Assembly (NCBI RefSeq): GCF_011009555.1
Contig: NZ_QXHD01000004.1
Location: forward strand, 5,862,083-5,923,019
Direction of reading: 5' to 3'
Length of the DNA stretch: 60,937 nt
From: Adonisia turfae CCMR0081
GTDB taxonomy: Bacteria; Cyanobacteriota; Cyanobacteriia; Phormidesmidales; Phormidesmidaceae
The notes beneath the pieces were generated by a model. It had not been told where the DNA came from. It made no database searches and saw only the letters and a program-made list of their open reading frames with translations. The first letter of the stretch is position 1; every line of letters starts with the position of its first letter. This document shows positions 53,645-60,937 of the stretch, in pieces. A program made the translations under genes and the position numbers.

Positions 53645-53673
53645 TTGACAGAAAAAGATCTATGCTATCTATA
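53645..53673 (+). promoter_or_regulatory. sigma-70-like promoter facing the duplicated region
   Basis: TTGACA, 17-base spacer, TCTATA. It points away from psb34 into the region with a 45-residue open frame and the duplicated non-coding element. Confidence 0.5.
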
Positions 53674-53683
53674 AGCCAAAGCT

Positions 53684-53821
53684 ATGGGTCGGCGCATCGG
53701 TGCTTACCCTACGATTGAAGTGCCTGATTCTAAACGGATAGCCTTGCCGCTCGTAGTGGCATCAACCACAGAATCCCATAGAGTTATCTCACTGATCGGC
53801 AAGGATAACAGAGACAAATAA
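53684..53821 (+). CDS. 45-residue open frame behind a strong promoter
   Basis: ATG at 53684, ten bases after the -10 TCTATA, begins MGRRIGAYPTIEVPDSKRIA and ends HRVISLIGKDNRDK. The end is echoed in the second copy of the duplicated element (56023-56103 region, HRLISLLGSNSSDK then stop). It has no clear ribosome site, and the spacing would imply a nearly leaderless mRNA. It could be a peptide or simply part of the repeat. Confidence 0.3.
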   Translation: MGRRIGAYPTIEVPDSKRIALPLVVASTTESHRVISLIGKDNRDK

Positions 53822-53983
53822 CAACGTTACCGTTTGTATCAACTGATATTTCTTCTTACTGGCACTAGAGAGCCCTGTTGATAGTCGGTTTTCCTGATAT
53901 ACAACAACTCTGAGAAGTCTTGTTTACCTTAGAAGAGTTCCTTGGTCGATTGTTCTGGGTGCTGTTGTGTTTTAAAGCTGTGA
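53773..53983. repeat. duplicated non-coding element, copy 1
   Basis: About 210 bases shared with 56052-56396. Blocks include TTATCTCACT, GACAAATAACAA, GCACTAGAGAGCCCT, TGATATACAACAACTCT, GTTTACCTTAGAAGAGTTCC and GTTCTGGGTGCTGT, ending GTGTTTTAAAGCT. No protein explains the conservation. Confidence 0.75.
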
Positions 53984-54593
53984 TCGCAGACACAAGCCGA
54001 GCAAACTTGATAGTTGTGTGAGGAGACGATGGAATTGCCCGGTAACGGATCCGATGTGACTCTTTCCGACCTAGAGTGGACTCATAGAAGAACGATTTAT
54101 TGAATACCACTCTATATCTAAACTGAAGCCTCCATGAACCTAGCGTCCGTGGGGGCTTCTTATTGGTCTCTCTGTTGACTTTATGATCCGGCACACCCAC
54201 TCATTGAGGTACGCAAAAAGGAGCCTAAAGCCTTTTCAGATAAGTAAAGCTGCAGGCCATGATCGGGTAGCTGATGGTGTTTGTTATTACTCATTTGAGC
54301 ACTCGCAAGAAGGTTATTATTCAAAATAGTATTTATGTACTACTAAATCCAGATCTGTATGAAAAAGGTCCTTAAATCAAAGACGTTTTGAGTTGCGATG
54401 CTCCGCTGGAGCGGCTCCGCCAACGCAACTCAAAACCACCCTTGTGACCCCCATCACCACAATTCCTCAGCCAAATTCAGAAACCCCTTAAGCAACCTTC
54501 AGTTTACGGTCAGATAGCGTTCAGGTAGCCCCGGCATTCTTGTAATCAATGAAGCGAATCAAACACTTCACAAATTAACAAGGAGCTTTAACC

Positions 54594-55106
54594 ATGAAAC
54601 GCACACTTCTTTCCGCTTTAACTGTTCTCGTTGCCTCCGCTGCGATCGCACCCGTTGCTGCCGCCGTCGAGCCCGCTAGCTTCAATATTCAGTCCGCTCG
54701 CCTCGAAGCGCTAGACAGCCGCACTAAGAATTCCATCCATAAACTACGCATTGAGCACCTCAACAACCAGTCCAAGGCCATCGAAGATATCCAAGCCACT
54801 CGACTAGATGCCCTCGATGCCCGCACTAAGGCTGTCGATAACATTCAAGCTGCTCGCTTAGATGCGTTAGACGCTCGTACTAAAGCAATTGACAACATAC
54901 AAGAGACTCGTCTGGATGCATTGGATGCTCGCACCAAGAACAGCGTCCACAAGCTACGTCTAGAGCACCTGAATAACCAAACCAAAGCCGTTGAGGATAT
55001 TCAATCCGCTCGTTTGAATGCGCTAGATGCTCGCACTAAAGCAGTCGATAACATCCAGGAAGCTCGCCTTGATGCACTGGATGCTCGTACTAAGTCCGTC
55101 CGCTAA
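54594..55106 (+). CDS. secreted helical 18-residue-repeat protein, copy 2
   Basis: A 170-residue paralogue of the protein at 32347 with the same signal peptide type (MKRTLLSALTVLVAS, cleaved near VAAA) and the same order of repeats. Substitutions are conservative (for example DSRTKNSIHKLRIEHL against DARTKNSVHKLRLEHL) and many codon differences are silent, which suggests that both copies are kept as functional proteins. Same AGGAG site before the ATG. Function unknown. No membrane anchor or sorting motif is visible after the signal peptide. Confidence 0.8.
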   Translation: MKRTLLSALTVLVASAAIAPVAAAVEPASFNIQSARLEALDSRTKNSIHKLRIEHLNNQSKAIEDIQATRLDALDARTKAVDNIQAARLDALDARTKAIDNIQETRLDALDARTKNSVHKLRLEHLNNQTKAVEDIQSARLNALDARTKAVDNIQEARLDALDARTKSVR

Positions 55107-55125
55107 CAGATCGCTGAGCTGTTGC

Positions 55126-55195
55126 GGCACCCAAGCTTGGGTGCCCGGGGCAGACTCCGTAATCTGTGAAAGCTTCATTCCCAGGGCACCCTTTT
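55126..55195 (+). terminator. overlapping palindrome and terminator, copy 2
   Basis: GGCACCCAAGCTTGGGTGCC (55126-55145) overlaps GGGTGCCC (55139-55146), which can instead pair with GGGCACCC (55184-55191) before TTTT. The two hairpins exclude each other. In copy 1 they are 38 bases apart and independent. Confidence 0.65.
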
Positions 55196-55225
55196 CGACT
55201 CAGACTCTCCAACACACACTCTAAG

Positions 55226-55250
55226 CCTCTACCAATTGGTAGAGGTTTTT
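55226..55250 (+). terminator. terminator after copy 2
   Basis: A perfect 20-base palindrome, CCTCTACCAATTGGTAGAGG, is followed by five Ts. Confidence 0.8.
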
Positions 55251-55411
55251 CCTTAGGTGAAGCGATCATATAACCACAACTGAGTGCCACCTCAACGCAA
55301 ATAGGTAAAGAAAGCTAATGAATCATAGATGTAACTTATATATTTTTGACCTTTATATTTACCAGGATTATGTATAAGCTATGAACAGTTCACAACAAAC
55401 CAGTTCTCACC

Positions 55412-55702
55412 ATGGCTTACACCACAATTGCATCGTCTACAGTTTCTCCAATCTCTACGCCGTCACAGAAGCCTTTGTCTAAAGCAACGTTTGAAACTCG
55501 GCTAAAAGCTGCCTTAGAACATGCTCGTCGACTAACTGAGATGCATGGCCCCAGAAGTATTGATGCCGCAATTGCCTGGGAAACCGTTGAAGAACTACAA
55601 ACAGCTAAGGCCCACCAGCAACAGGTAAGGCCCACCACGGCCTTTGTCCGCTACTGTGCCGAAAATCCCCACGCCCCTGAATCTCGCATGTATGACGTTT
55701 AA
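55412..55702 (+). CDS. CP12-like protein lacking the N-terminal cysteine pair
   Basis: A 96-residue protein. After a 25-residue Ser/Thr-rich start, LKAALEHARRLTEMHGPRS and AIAWETVEELQTAKAHQ match the CP12 helix and its AWD-VEEL core, and FVRYCAENPHAPESRMYD matches the C-terminal GAPDH-binding end. Classical CP12 has two cysteine pairs that form disulfides in the dark and lock GAPDH and phosphoribulokinase. Here only one cysteine (near residue 82) remains: the N-terminal pair is replaced by Thr and Asp, and the last by Ser. Complex formation by disulfide is therefore impossible in the usual way. A terminator follows. Confidence 0.8.
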   Translation: MAYTTIASSTVSPISTPSQKPLSKATFETRLKAALEHARRLTEMHGPRSIDAAIAWETVEELQTAKAHQQQVRPTTAFVRYCAENPHAPESRMYDV

Positions 55703-55747
55703 GCCCTTGGACGCTGTTCAAACTCTCTCTTTCCTGCAACAGACACC

Positions 55748-55981
55748 TTAAGCCTCTCTCGATTTGGTAGAGGCTTTTTTATGACTCAAAAGGGGACCGA
55801 AGCCCCACGCCGCTAGTAAGCCGACGGCGGATGAATCAGCACTCGGCCACGTAGCCACTAAGGACCGCAGCAGCATGGGTTCCGTTGTCAAGCGCAACGG
55901 AACCACCACATCCCGCAACAAAATAAACCACAGTACCAGCCTCGGCCACCGAGTCATCAGCAAACGCGGCTCATCCACCAT
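55748..55981 (-). CDS. small membrane protein, unknown
   Basis: A 77-residue open frame starting MVDEPRLLMTRWPRLVLWFI with one or two hydrophobic segments (LVLWFILLRDVVVPL and VGLLAAWGFGPLL). GAGG lies five bases before the ATG at 55981. Its 3' end runs through the CP12 terminator hairpin, which is unusual. Family not recognised; the even hydrophobic pattern and ribosome site favour a real gene. Confidence 0.5.
   Translation of the reverse strand: MVDEPRLLMTRWPRLVLWFILLRDVVVPLRLTTEPMLLRSLVATWPSADSSAVGLLAAWGFGPLLSHKKASTKSREA
55751..55780 (+). terminator. terminator of the CP12-like gene
   Basis: AGCCTCT and AGAGGCT with an 11-base loop, followed by six Ts. Confidence 0.75.
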
Positions 55982-56051
55982 CAACACACCTCATACTTTG
56001 GTTTTAGTCTAGAGGATGCGTTGCCATCACAAACCCATTTCTACCCTGTCG

Positions 56052-56396
56052 CTCCATAGACTTATCTCACTACTTGGCAGTAACAGCAGTGACAAATAAC
56101 AAGTTAACGTTTGTATCACCCAAGAGATATCTCAGCACCACTGGAATATGCTGTACACATGGGTTGAAAAGCTCATAGTCACAACAAAAGGAGGTCTAAC
56201 GATAGATAGCTTGATAGAATCGTTCAACGTTTCAAAAACAGTGCCCAAACACATCACTGATATTCCTTCTTAATTGCACTAGAGAGCCCTATTTATAGTA
56301 GGTTCGCCTGATATACAACAACTCTTAAAAGTTTTGTTTACCTTAGAAGAGTTCCTCGGTCGAGTGTTCTGGGTGCTGTCGTGTTTTAAAGCTTTC
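56052..56396. repeat. duplicated non-coding element, copy 2
   Basis: Matches 53773-53983 but is interrupted by about 135 extra bases (roughly 56120-56258). The 3' block (56263-56396) is the best conserved part. It lies upstream of the minus-strand small membrane protein, as copy 1 lies upstream of psb34. Confidence 0.7.
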
Positions 56397-56821
56397 CTAG
56401 ACTAATTGCCCAACGCTACAACGTATGGGGCCACAGCAAACAACCATGCGTTGAATCATCTAGGCAAGACCTCATCAACTCACGCCACAGTGCTCGCAGG
56501 CACGATCACAAAAAGCGGTGTGGGATACTCCTGGAATCGCCTAAATTCTCATACAACAGAGAACTCATTAGCTCTCCTATCTCTCAAATCCACTTAAAGC
56601 ACAGCAAACCCCTGACCGTTCTTCGCCAGGGGATTTTTTTGGCTTTATATACTCCACGGGCCGAGGCTTTGGATGCTGGATTGAGGATGGGTGCGATCGC
56701 ATCCCATCCTTAAGGATTAAGGCTCTTCTAGAACTGCCGTGGTTGATTACGATATCTAGTGTTACGGACGAGAGCATGTCCTTTGTGGGATGATTACGGT
56801 GGTGAATCCTCTGGAGGCACT
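56397..56821. other. gene-poor stretch with a terminator
   Basis: A TTG-initiated 63-residue plus-strand frame (56406-56597) is not convincing. A terminator-like hairpin, CCCCTG and CAGGGG followed by seven Ts, lies at 56609-56640. The rest shows nothing. Confidence 0.4.
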
Positions 56822-57043
56822 ATGGATAACTCCATTCGAATTCCGCTTGATCTACCGGACATTCGCGTCCTTAATGTCTCAAAAACAGATCCGGGAGCCT
56901 GGCTGATTCGTATTGAAAGCACCCTGAACGGCACCCACTGTCATCAATGTAGTGCTGATGTGAATTACCTGACACTTACCAGCATGCTAGGGTGCACTGA
57001 GTCTAATCTGGACATTCTCTGGAAAGTCTTAAGCCATGTCTGA
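56822..57043 (+). pseudogene. N-terminal fragment of an ISL3-family transposase
   Basis: MDNSIRIPLDLPDIRVL, then AWLIRIESTLNGTHCHQC, is the start of ISL3-type transposases with the first CxxC of the zinc-binding domain. After that the frame diverges and stops at residue 73; the DDE catalytic domain is missing. No terminal inverted repeats are seen, so this is an insertion-sequence remnant. Confidence 0.7.
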
Positions 57044-57315
57044 AATTCGCTGAGACAATTCAGTGACAATGATCACAGAAGGGTCGTCCTAGATATTCTC
57101 ATTTATTGAGGATGTCATTAATTGAGAAAGATAATCCTCCCTTCCATATCTCACAAATCACAAAAGAAAGAAATCACCCATCGGGGTGATTCTCATTGAA
57201 CTACTGTTTGAGCCATTATCGAGGCATCGTAAAAAATCCATGAATCAAGAGGCTGCCACCAATGAGGCAGCCCTAGTTTCTGCAAAAACACACTTACCCT
57301 TAAGGAGTATTTGTC

Positions 57316-58275
57316 ATGACTCAACATCAAGCTGTCTCTTCAGAAGAGACGCCAAATCCATCTACCAAGCCCACTGACGAGAGTTTACACGAATCAGTAT
57401 CGAGCGAAAGCACAGCTCCAACAGAAGAGACAGAATTAGTCTCTGAGAGTTTTGATGGCACTGAAGCTGTAGGAGAGCTTGAATCCGTTTTAGGATTTGA
57501 CTATACCTACGCTCAAAACGAAGGCACTCTAGGTGAACAAATTACCATTACAGAGGAATTTGAGAATTTACCTGAAGCTGGTGCCCTAGAGTTTGACGAC
57601 GAACCTGAATCTGTCTGCGGTGTTGATAATCGAGCTCGTATTTCGCCTGCCAATCGATATCCTTGGCGAGCCATTTGTAAGCTCATCATCACTCGGGCCG
57701 ATGGCCGCACAAGCGGGTGTACGGGCTGGTTTATAGGTCCCCGCACTGTGATGACGGCTGGTCACTGTGTTTATAGCCACGCTGCGGGGGGCTGGGCTCG
57801 ACGCATTGAGGTTATTCCAGGAATGGATGCGGCGAATCGACCCTATGGATCTCAGGTCGGAACGTCCTTCCGAAGCGTCACCGGTTGGACTCGCGATCGC
57901 AGTCCCGAATATGACTATGGAGCCGTCATTCTGCCCAACAATACCTTGGGAAACCGAGTTGGTTGGTTTGGCTTTACCAGCTTATCGAGCAGTTCACTCA
58001 ACAACTTACTGGTAAACAACTCCGGTTATCCAGGTGACAAGCCCTTTGGTACACAGTGGTTTAACGCTGGTCGGATCACTCGAGTCACCAATCGTCGTCT
58101 GTACTACATGCTAGATACCGCTGGTGGACAGAGTGGCAGTCCTGTCTGGCGTTACCGTGATGGTCAGCGCCATGCTGTGGGTATCCACGCTTATGGTGGG
58201 TGTCCTAACAAGTCAACACGGATTACTCGTCCTGTTTTTGACCGCATGCTGGAATGGAAGAATCTGGGACTGTAA
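57316..58275 (+). CDS. V8/glutamyl-endopeptidase-type serine protease with acidic N-terminal extension
   Basis: A 319-residue protein. Residues 1-100 are acidic and Ser/Thr/Glu-rich (MTQHQAVSSEETPNPSTKPT) and contain no signal peptide. The trypsin-like domain follows: His in MTAGHCVYSH near 152, Asp in EYDYGAVIL near 201, Ser in GGQSGSPVW near 276. GIHAYGGCPNKSTRIT follows as usual for the S1B group. The N-terminal part probably acts as a propeptide. Without a Sec signal the route of export is unclear, or the enzyme is intracellular. AAGGAG precedes the ATG. Confidence 0.88.
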   Translation: MTQHQAVSSEETPNPSTKPTDESLHESVSSESTAPTEETELVSESFDGTEAVGELESVLGFDYTYAQNEGTLGEQITITEEFENLPEAGALEFDDEPESVCGVDNRARISPANRYPWRAICKLIITRADGRTSGCTGWFIGPRTVMTAGHCVYSHAAGGWARRIEVIPGMDAANRPYGSQVGTSFRSVTGWTRDRSPEYDYGAVILPNNTLGNRVGWFGFTSLSSSSLNNLLVNNSGYPGDKPFGTQWFNAGRITRVTNRRLYYMLDTAGGQSGSPVWRYRDGQRHAVGIHAYGGCPNKSTRITRPVFDRMLEWKNLGL

Positions 58276-58338
58276 GGGTTGTACCCAAAATCGTCAGCCC
58301 CATTCGTTGTCTAAACTAAGTTTAGATGAGAACACACA

Positions 58339-58376
58339 TCGATTGACACGTGCCCAGAGTGTTACGTGTCAATCGA
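58339..58376. other. 13-bp perfect inverted repeat
   Basis: TCGATTGACACGT and ACGTGTCAATCGA with a 12-base spacer lie between the serine protease and lipoprotein genes. It could be the protease terminator or an operator for the lipoprotein, whose ATG is 22 bases downstream. Confidence 0.5.
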
Positions 58377-58398
58377 CTTTATTCTGGGAGGACAACCC

Positions 58399-58818
58399 AT
58401 GATATTTTCGCTACCCTTGTCAGTAAAGGGAGCTGTAACAACGGTTTATTTACTGAGCTTAATTATCTCTCTGTTGGGTTGCCAGACTGCGTCTACCAAC
58501 GATTCTTCACCCGAAGTAGCCGTTTCTGAATCTCCCAGTCCCGTCGCCACTGATTCCGCCATGACTACTCAAGCTATCCAACTCAATGGCAAGATTACTG
58601 AAGTGATGGAAAGTTGGCCGCTTCAATTGGTTGTTGAAACAGCTGACAACCAAAAATATTATGTGCAGTTACTAGAAGAGACGCAGGTCACCGCAGGCTC
58701 TAATTCCTCTGATGCCAACCAACTGAGTCCAGGCCAAAACGTTCAAATCAATGGCACTGTAGCTAGTCAACCAACTGGAGTCATTGCTGAATCTATTGAA
58801 ATTCAGTCAGATATTTAG
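58399..58818 (+). CDS. lipoprotein with OB-fold-like domain
   Basis: A 139-residue lipoprotein. The signal peptide ends LLGC, a lipobox with Cys near residue 25. A Ser/Pro linker precedes a small beta domain: IQLNGKITEVMESWPLQLVV, YYVQLLEETQVT, and LSPGQNVQINGTVA, like DUF5666-type OB-folds. It is predicted to be anchored in the periplasm. GGGAGG precedes the ATG at 58399. The frame opens earlier (58366) but only this start gives the signal peptide. Confidence 0.75.
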   Translation: MIFSLPLSVKGAVTTVYLLSLIISLLGCQTASTNDSSPEVAVSESPSPVATDSAMTTQAIQLNGKITEVMESWPLQLVVETADNQKYYVQLLEETQVTAGSNSSDANQLSPGQNVQINGTVASQPTGVIAESIEIQSDI

Positions 58819-59330
58819 GGTTGTTCAGACATTGAGCCTTTATCACGCATCCATGATGTCCTTTAACTCAGATCTCGCACTAAGGTCGGTTGTGAAGCTC
58901 AAACCCACGTTGGGTTTTGAACCCAACGCTAATTGAGGGCTGTCCACTCAAGGGACAAGATTAGCTGGGCAGCTCTAAATATAAGCTTTTAGGAATTCTT
59001 TAACCGCTTGAGCGGTTTTGAGCCAGTTAGCCTTGCGACTTTGAGTCCAAGGCGGGTTAATGCTTCCTTACCAGGTGCAAGATCTCAGTTTAACGATCAG
59101 GGAAGTACATGAAATGGGATTTAAGGGTAATTCTCTAAAATCAAGCAGGCCAAAATTTTGTCGAATCTTCAGATAGTAGCCAGTGTAAGCTTGATCGGCA
59201 ACTCAAACAGAGATGGCGTTAACATGCTACGGTTGTACCGTAAATCCAATAGCTGGGTAGCATGCTGTTAGTTTGAGCGCAAGGGCGTATGCTACCTGGG
59301 TTGTTACCCATGCTTCTAGTAAAGGTAACC
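58819..59330. other. non-coding stretch with hairpins
   Basis: Two hairpins are visible: CGTTGGGTT/AACCCAACG at 58909-58928, and AACCGCT/AGCGGTT at 59002-59017 followed by TT. A GGTAGCAT/ATGCTACC inverted repeat lies just before the next gene (about 59258-59296). No gene is seen. Confidence 0.5.
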
Positions 59331-59522
59331 ATGGCAGATACTAAGTCAACATTTGAACAAGCTGTAGCCGCCTACAAGGAAAAGTGCGATCGCAACAGCC
59401 TCACGTTTCACCAACCCAGTGAAGAGCACTCAAACATGATCCACGATGTTATGTATCTACGGGTTAGCCCAGCCAGTTACGTAGCCAGATACGATATCCG
59501 ACGACAGCGGGTTCTAGCTTAG
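59331..59522 (+). CDS. small protein, unknown
   Basis: A 63-residue soluble protein: MADTKSTFEQAVAAYKEKCD, then SLTFHQPSEEHSNMIHDVMY, ending RYDIRRQRVLA. It has a HIP1 site inside the coding region and no ribosome site as strong as its neighbours. Not recognised. The frame extends to 59289 but the ATG at 59331 is the likely start. Convergent with the response regulator gene. Confidence 0.55.
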   Translation: MADTKSTFEQAVAAYKEKCDRNSLTFHQPSEEHSNMIHDVMYLRVSPASYVARYDIRRQRVLA

Positions 59523-59549
59523 AAAGACAAAGGCTATAGGGCCAGTGCT

Positions 59550-60197
59550 CTATAGTAAAAACTTACTGGCTAGTAGCGCAACTTGGGTGCGATCGCGAAG
59601 TTGTAAGTGCCCCAAAATACTACTCACATGGTTTTTTACCGTTCGCTCTGAAATAGTTAGAGCCGCAGCAATTTCGCGATTATTGGCCCCAGTAGCAATC
59701 AGTTTTAACACCTCTTTCTCTCTGGGGGAGAGGGTTAACACCTCTGGCGGAACCTCTCTAGTTGCCCGTTGCATCATCGCTTGGGTTTTCGCAAATAACC
59801 CCGGCCCCAGATAGGTATATCCCTTGTGAATAGACCGAATCGCCTCTGCCAGCTCTTCTGAAGGCGTATCTTTCAGAAGATAGCCCTTCGCGCCATAGCG
59901 CATCGCATCGGTAACATAGGCATCATCATCAAACGTACTCAGAATTAACACGTTAATATCTGCCCATCGCTCACAGATCTGCTGCGTTGTCGCTACACCA
60001 TCCATCACCGGCATCCGCACATCCATCAAAATCAGATGCGGTTGGTCTGGCGTACCCACTAACGACTCAATTAACTCCAACGCCACCTGGCCATTCTGCG
60101 CTTCGCCCACCACCCGTAAATCGGGCTTAGTCTGTAACAAACTGCTTAACCCCTGACGAATCAACGCCTGGTCATCCACAATCACTAGCTGAATCAC
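59550..60197 (-). CDS. NarL/LuxR-type response regulator
   Basis: A 215-residue regulator. The receiver domain has IVDDQALIRQG, the phospho-acceptor Asp in LILMDVRMPVMDG near residue 57, Thr in ILSTFDDD and Lys in YLLKDTPSE. The C-terminal LuxR helix-turn-helix is complete: LSPREKEVLKLIATGANNRE, then ISERTVKNHVSSIL. It would bind DNA when phosphorylated by the kinase encoded next to it; their reading frames overlap by four bases (ATGA). Confidence 0.92.
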   Translation of the reverse strand: MIQLVIVDDQALIRQGLSSLLQTKPDLRVVGEAQNGQVALELIESLVGTPDQPHLILMDVRMPVMDGVATTQQICERWADINVLILSTFDDDAYVTDAMRYGAKGYLLKDTPSEELAEAIRSIHKGYTYLGPGLFAKTQAMMQRATREVPPEVLTLSPREKEVLKLIATGANNREIAAALTISERTVKNHVSSILGHLQLRDRTQVALLASKFLL

Positions 60198-60937
60198 GCC
60201 ATCACCTCAACTAACGGCAATTGCGCCCTAAGCTGGCAGCCTTCACCAGGGGCTGTAATGAATTGTAAGTGCCCACCCATCGCTGCCGTACGCTCTTTCA
60301 TGCTACTGAGACCAAAACCTGCCGTATTTTTGGCAGGGTCAAAGCCAATGCCATTATCTTCTAATATTAGCCACAGGTAGCCTGATTCTGTTTTCACCTG
60401 CAGCTTAATGTGATCAGCATGGCTGTGACGAGCCACATTAGTCATGGCTTCTTGCAGCAGTCGATAGACGGTGGCGCTAGTTTCTGTTGGCAACGGACGA
60501 AGAACATCAAGGGTATAAACAAATTCGCCGTTCATATGTTGTTGAAAGTCTAAGCACAGCTGTTCTAAAACTGTTATGAGCGATTTACCCTGGAGCGGAT
60601 CAGATTGTAGCGTAGAAACAGACTGGCGAATTTCACTGAGGGCCTTAGCAGCTAGCTGTTGTGCTACTTTCAGGTGATCCTCTGTTTTATGGGTATCAGA
60701 GTGAGAAAACAATCGTGCATTCTCTAGTTGAATACGTAGGGCAGTAAGGCTGTGGCCCACGGCATCGTGAATCTCTCGGGCAATACGATTACGCTCTTGC
60801 AAAGCTGCCTGATCTTGAATGCGAAGCGCATATTGTCGTAGCCGATGGTGGGCAACAGTTAACTGTTGTCGGCTGGCACGTTCCGCCAGTAGGGCATTAA
60901 CCAGCAGCAGCACAAAGGCCGATACTAGGCCACAAAG
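60194..60937 (-). CDS. NarL-type sensor histidine kinase, C-terminal part (cut by right edge)
   Basis: The frame is open to the right edge, so the N-terminus is missing. A membrane helix lies at the edge (SAFVLLLVNALLA). Next is the HisKA_3 dimerisation domain with RNRIAREIHDAVGHSLTALR, where the His is the phosphorylation site, and the HATPase domain with LLQEAMTNVARHS and LEDNGIGFDP and GFGLSSMKERTAAMGG. It phosphorylates the response regulator downstream. The signal is unknown as the sensor part lies outside the window. Confidence 0.9.
   Translation of the reverse strand, partial: LCGLVSAFVLLLVNALLAERASRQQLTVAHHRLRQYALRIQDQAALQERNRIAREIHDAVGHSLTALRIQLENARLFSHSDTHKTEDHLKVAQQLAAKALSEIRQSVSTLQSDPLQGKSLITVLEQLCLDFQQHMNGEFVYTLDVLRPLPTETSATVYRLLQEAMTNVARHSHADHIKLQVKTESGYLWLILEDNGIGFDPAKNTAGFGLSSMKERTAAMGGHLQFITAPGEGCQLRAQLPLVEVMA

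Larger units (their letters stand above)
54119..55250. repeat. duplicated segment, copy 2
   Basis: Second copy of the helical-repeat gene with its flanks (see 32078-33042). Its upstream edge is a terminator-like hairpin, GAAGCCTCC with GGGGGCTTC (54124-54158). The stretch 53984-54118 before it holds nothing I can name. Confidence 0.8.

Noticed and set aside
53865..54200. 111-residue minus-strand frame in the duplicated region
   Set aside because: It crosses the repeated non-coding element and a terminator hairpin and is not kept in the second copy.

Overview
The window is a chromosomal segment of a cyanobacterium. The evidence is a complete NDH-1 core operon (ndhA-ndhI-ndhG-ndhE), cytochrome c6, a RuBisCO accumulation factor, Psb34 and a CP12-like protein, together with many GCGATCGC (HIP1) octamers. 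The genus cannot be fixed from sequence alone; gene content would suit a filamentous Leptolyngbya-type lineage, but that is inference.

Layout. 1-19.4 kb is mostly housekeeping: a DHH phosphoesterase (cut by the left edge), sixA, gltA, ndhAIGE, petJ, metH, a VOC protein, a MATE exporter, a TPR protein, a DUF3122 protein, lipA, a response regulator, recR, raf1 and two small proteins. 19.8-22.2 kb is a NACHT NTPase, followed by a gene-poor stretch ending in tRNA-Ala(GGC). 23.9-31.9 kb holds a TPR protein, a cluster of DnaA boxes that looks like a replication origin, a long RecJ with a HEPN-like tail, a small inverted-repeat element, a membrane protein and an alpha/beta hydrolase.

32.3-34 kb has the first of two duplicated secreted helical-repeat proteins and a fasciclin lipoprotein. 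35.2-47.6 kb is the most unusual part. A subtilisin with a PatA/PatG (cyanobactin maturation) C-terminal domain sits directly upstream of an unlisted 53-residue peptide gene whose product has a cyanobactin-style leader (LPKQASPVIR), a PatA-type cleavage sequence (GVEAN) and an 18-residue amphipathic core. Around it lie two further small proteins with leader-like motifs, a nitrilase-fold enzyme, a protein of four WR/YRLY repeats, a large FAD oxidoreductase, a Cys-loop-receptor-like channel, a membrane protein, a TPR protein, an ECF sigma factor and a divergent C39 peptidase. There is no YcaO gene. I read this as a candidate undescribed ribosomal-peptide system.

48.2-61 kb is a mosaic: gene debris, a CAP-domain protein, a second NACHT NTPase with a low-complexity tract, Psb34 and a probable Psb35 under an HLR1 element, the second helical-repeat protein, a CP12-like protein that has lost three of its four redox cysteines, an ISL3 transposase fragment, a V8-type serine protease, a lipoprotein and a NarL-type two-component pair cut by the right edge. 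Several non-coding stretches here are duplicated, pointing to repeated local rearrangement.
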